A stretch of DNA of 64,000 nt from Siderastrea radians (Eukaryota > Cnidaria > Anthozoa > Scleractinia > Rhizangiidae). The notes under the pieces are model-generated. The model ran no database searches. It saw nothing but the letters and a program-made list of their open reading frames with translations, and was not told the origin of the DNA. Positions 61,708-64,000 of the stretch are shown here, piece by piece. The translations under genes were made by a program, and so were the position numbers. Location: contig OZ024898.1 of assembly GCA_964017195.1 (NCBI GenBank), positions 4,229,482 to 4,293,481 on the forward strand, in the 5' to 3' direction. The number at the start of each line of letters is the position of its first letter. The first letter of the stretch is position 1.

Positions 61708-63007
61708 TGAAACGGTTTCCAGCTAGAGTTTAGTTACAGTTTACAGTTCAGTTTAGTTACTTAGATACATTGTACTGAAATTTTTTTTTTACTTTGTGCT
61801 TTGTTACTTATTACTTGTCTTATTTTACTTTTGTCGTCTTTTATGTACAACCTAGTCAAAGCAAATTAATTTTTTTGTAACTACTCAGCTCGTTTAGTTT
61901 ATTTCTATTCTGGGTAGTTTTTTGCCTATTTTAGTTAATTTAGTTTACAGTGTAATTTTTTGTATTTAATTTGGCAAAATAAAATGGTTGTTGGTTGTTG
62001 TTGTAGTTTACCACGCCAAAGTGCGATGTCTATTCATTCACTTGTGATATAAACAACGCTACGAGTTGAAATAAGAGTTCCGGATGTACCTTTTGGCGCG
62101 AAGGTTGCCGCAGGGAGTCGCACGCGATTAAAAGATTATGACACCTTCTTCTCGTATTATCTTTTATTAAAAAATACATTTTTCGCGATAGCTCGCGCAG
62201 GTTTTTGACAATGTGATTTTTTTTTCTTAAAATAGGAAGACCAGATTAGTATCTTTCGTTTGGTGGTTAAAAAAAAATTCGCCAAAATCAGTCCGTGAAG
62301 GTCCGGAGATACCTTAATATACCTGAGAACGTAGTTCTGTAAAGTGCGCTTGCAGGAATAACATTCCCGCTTTGTTTGGGTGTTTTACAGACAGGATTGT
62401 TTCGTCCTCTTCGAGTAACCTCAAACCGCTGGTTTATCGTTTCAGTTTGCGGGTGTATCTCTTTGTTGATCTCTGGTAGTACAGATTCAGTAGTATAGTA
62501 GGGGCCGTTTTGGCCTTTTTTGCAGATTTAATTAACTATTGTGTGGAATACATTAACACCGATGACGTCATAGTCTATTGTCTTGTACTCATGAATTTTT
62601 TTAAATTAGCAATCACACTACAACAATGACAACCACAACAACAAGATACAAAAAGGGGGGGGGGAAAAAAGGAAAGCAAACAAGAAAAAAAATTAGTGCC
62701 GACCTGCAAGATTTACGCTACAAAATTAATTATACAACTTATAATACAACGGAGAATGACCCTACTTACACAACATTACGTACATTAGTTTTCTTATAAT
62801 AATATTGCCTACAAATCTTACATTGCAGTGTGTTGACTTACTATTTTTATAGTGGTTTTACCTGGTGTCACTTACAATGTTACATTCTAGTATTAACACA
62901 ATTGTGCTTACAATAATATTTTTTATGGAAAAAAATAATAAAGAGAAGGAACAAAGGGAGAAGCATATGAGAAGGTCTGTTGACAAAGTATCAAAAAGGA
63001 GAGATCG
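61708..63007. other. Non-coding flank, upstream of transposase gene and LINE 3' region
   Basis: AT-rich to about 62030 (probably the transposase promoter and leader), then a CpG-containing stretch without a gene. From about 62630 (caacaagatacaaaaagg and a G-run) it is likely the 3' UTR of the LINE to the right. Confidence 0.4.
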
Positions 63008-64000
63008 GTTTTAACTTGTAATCTCAATTTTCCATTGAATTTTTAATTTATTTATAAATTGAGAACATTCAGGATTTATCTCACCACTTTTACAACTATA
63101 TATGTACTTTTTTATTAGCAAGACGAGTAGATCTAGTTGGCGTCTAAGGTTGCCGTTTATAGAAGGAGAGGGGTAGTTCTGAAATAGAAATTGCTCAGTT
63201 GACAAATTTATAAACGTTCTATTGATTGCATTGAACCACGATAAAATTTCCTGATAAAATTTATCATTAATAGGACATTCTAAAGGTGTGTTCCAATGAT
63301 TCAGAATTTTTACACTGAGCGCAAATGTCATCATTTCTGATTTTGAATCTCTTGAGTTCTCTATTAGTTACTAAGATTCTATGAAGAAATTTAAAACCAA
63401 ATTCTCTTAACTTGTTGTCCGTGGTCGTTTGGTAGATTGTGTTAAATATCTGTTTCCAACCATGAGCAAAGTTGGGAAAATGTCTGGTCCAACTTTTCAC
63501 AGCGGTAGGTTCTTTCATATTGTTTTCCTGAAATAAATTGTAATAGTCTTTACACCTCAGTTTGGTTAAATAGAGTGCTTTATTTTCGGACAGATAGAAT
63601 ACGCCCCTTTCTTTAAGTATATTCCTATTGGTTACGGCAGTTTCCTGAGCATTTTTCTTCAAGTAACTTGGGATCGCAGCAATAAGTTGAAAAATATTGA
63701 AAGAAGTTCAGGTGTACATTATATTTGCGTTGTACATTTTCAAGAGACAGAAACTTGCCGTTTTTATCAAGTAAATCATGTACAAAACAGATTCCTTGTT
63801 CAGACAGATGTGCGCAAAATATAGACTTATTCTCTATTGTAATTTCTTTATTGTTCCAAAGAATGAATTCGCTTTTATAAATGTCAGGATTACCAGCACG
63901 CAACTCCTTAAAATAATCTAACATTTCCCTATAATAAAAAGGTAAGTTTTCATCTAGCTTTTTAGAACAACAACAAGCTTTATTACCAAATAGAAAAAGG
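63008..64000 (-). pseudogene. LINE (Tx1/L1-type) ORF2 C-terminus, runs off right edge
   Basis: Three overlapping frames, 63924-63625, 63662-63267 and 63334-63011, together form a continuous C-terminal region: MLDYFKELRAGNPDIYKSEF, SWTRHFPNFAHGWKQIF, FKFLHRILVTNRELKRFKIR with a CCHC-like CAQCKNSESLEHTF, then FLFQNYPSPSINGNLRRQLD. At least two frameshifts. The 5' part (endonuclease and RT) would lie beyond 64000. Typical remnant of a Tx1/L1-clade element in aquatic animals. Confidence 0.8.

Noticed and set aside
1..64000. CRISPR arrays, rRNA genes, bacterial operons
   Set aside because: No regularly spaced identical repeats with unique spacers, no rRNA-like blocks; introns and animal transposons show eukaryotic DNA.

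Overview
The window looks like nuclear DNA of an animal, most probably a cnidarian and perhaps a stony coral. The evidence is spliced genes with GT-AG introns, abundant AT-rich non-coding DNA, tRNA-derived SINEs, and a dense nested population of metazoan mobile elements (Ngaro, Penelope-like, Polinton/Maverick, Mutator-like, CR1/Jockey-type and Tx1/L1-type LINEs, several MITEs). The taxon is an inference from the repeat and gene style; no marker gene settles it.

Positions 1-16171: part of a head-to-tail tandem array. Bases 1-4662 match 11510-16171 at a constant offset of 11509 bp with no difference seen. The repeat unit (4663-16171) is an AT-rich element coding for several small proteins and a very large replication protein: a conserved N-terminal region, a family B DNA polymerase palm, a superfamily 1 helicase and a GIY-YIG nuclease. 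I do not recognise this element as a named class, and no capsid, packaging or integrase gene is visible in it. It carries two passengers. One is a Penelope-like fragment with a candidate hammerhead ribozyme. The other is a 4.27 kb Ngaro-type tyrosine-recombinase retrotransposon that splits the helicase between motifs III and V.

Positions 16172-32673: host-like DNA. It holds two tandem paralogues of a small secreted protein on the minus strand. The first has a 1.74 kb Mutator-like non-autonomous element with a 9-bp target duplication in its last exon; the second looks intact. SINE copies, some forming a long hairpin, follow. A candidate three-exon host gene (31834-32659) ends 9 bp before the target-site duplication of a Polinton.

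Positions 32674-48437: a complete but decayed Polinton/Maverick of about 15.8 kb with long terminal inverted repeats. It contains protein-primed DNA polymerase B (+), retroviral-type integrase (-), a zinc-ribbon protein (+), a phospholipase A2-like protein (-), adenovirus-type protease (-), several virion-protein candidates including the double jelly-roll major capsid candidate (-), an A32-like packaging ATPase (+), a collagen-like fibre (+) and two further small minus-strand genes. Most genes carry frameshifts, so it is an old copy. Many genes have a TATATA motif just upstream.

Positions 48438-64000: a 4.2 kb TTAA-flanked foldback element, a tRNA-derived SINE, and a broken spliced Mutator-like transposase gene (61707-54378, minus) interrupted by a 5'-truncated LINE and a TAA-flanked 1.7 kb MITE. 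The 3' end of a second LINE runs off the right edge.
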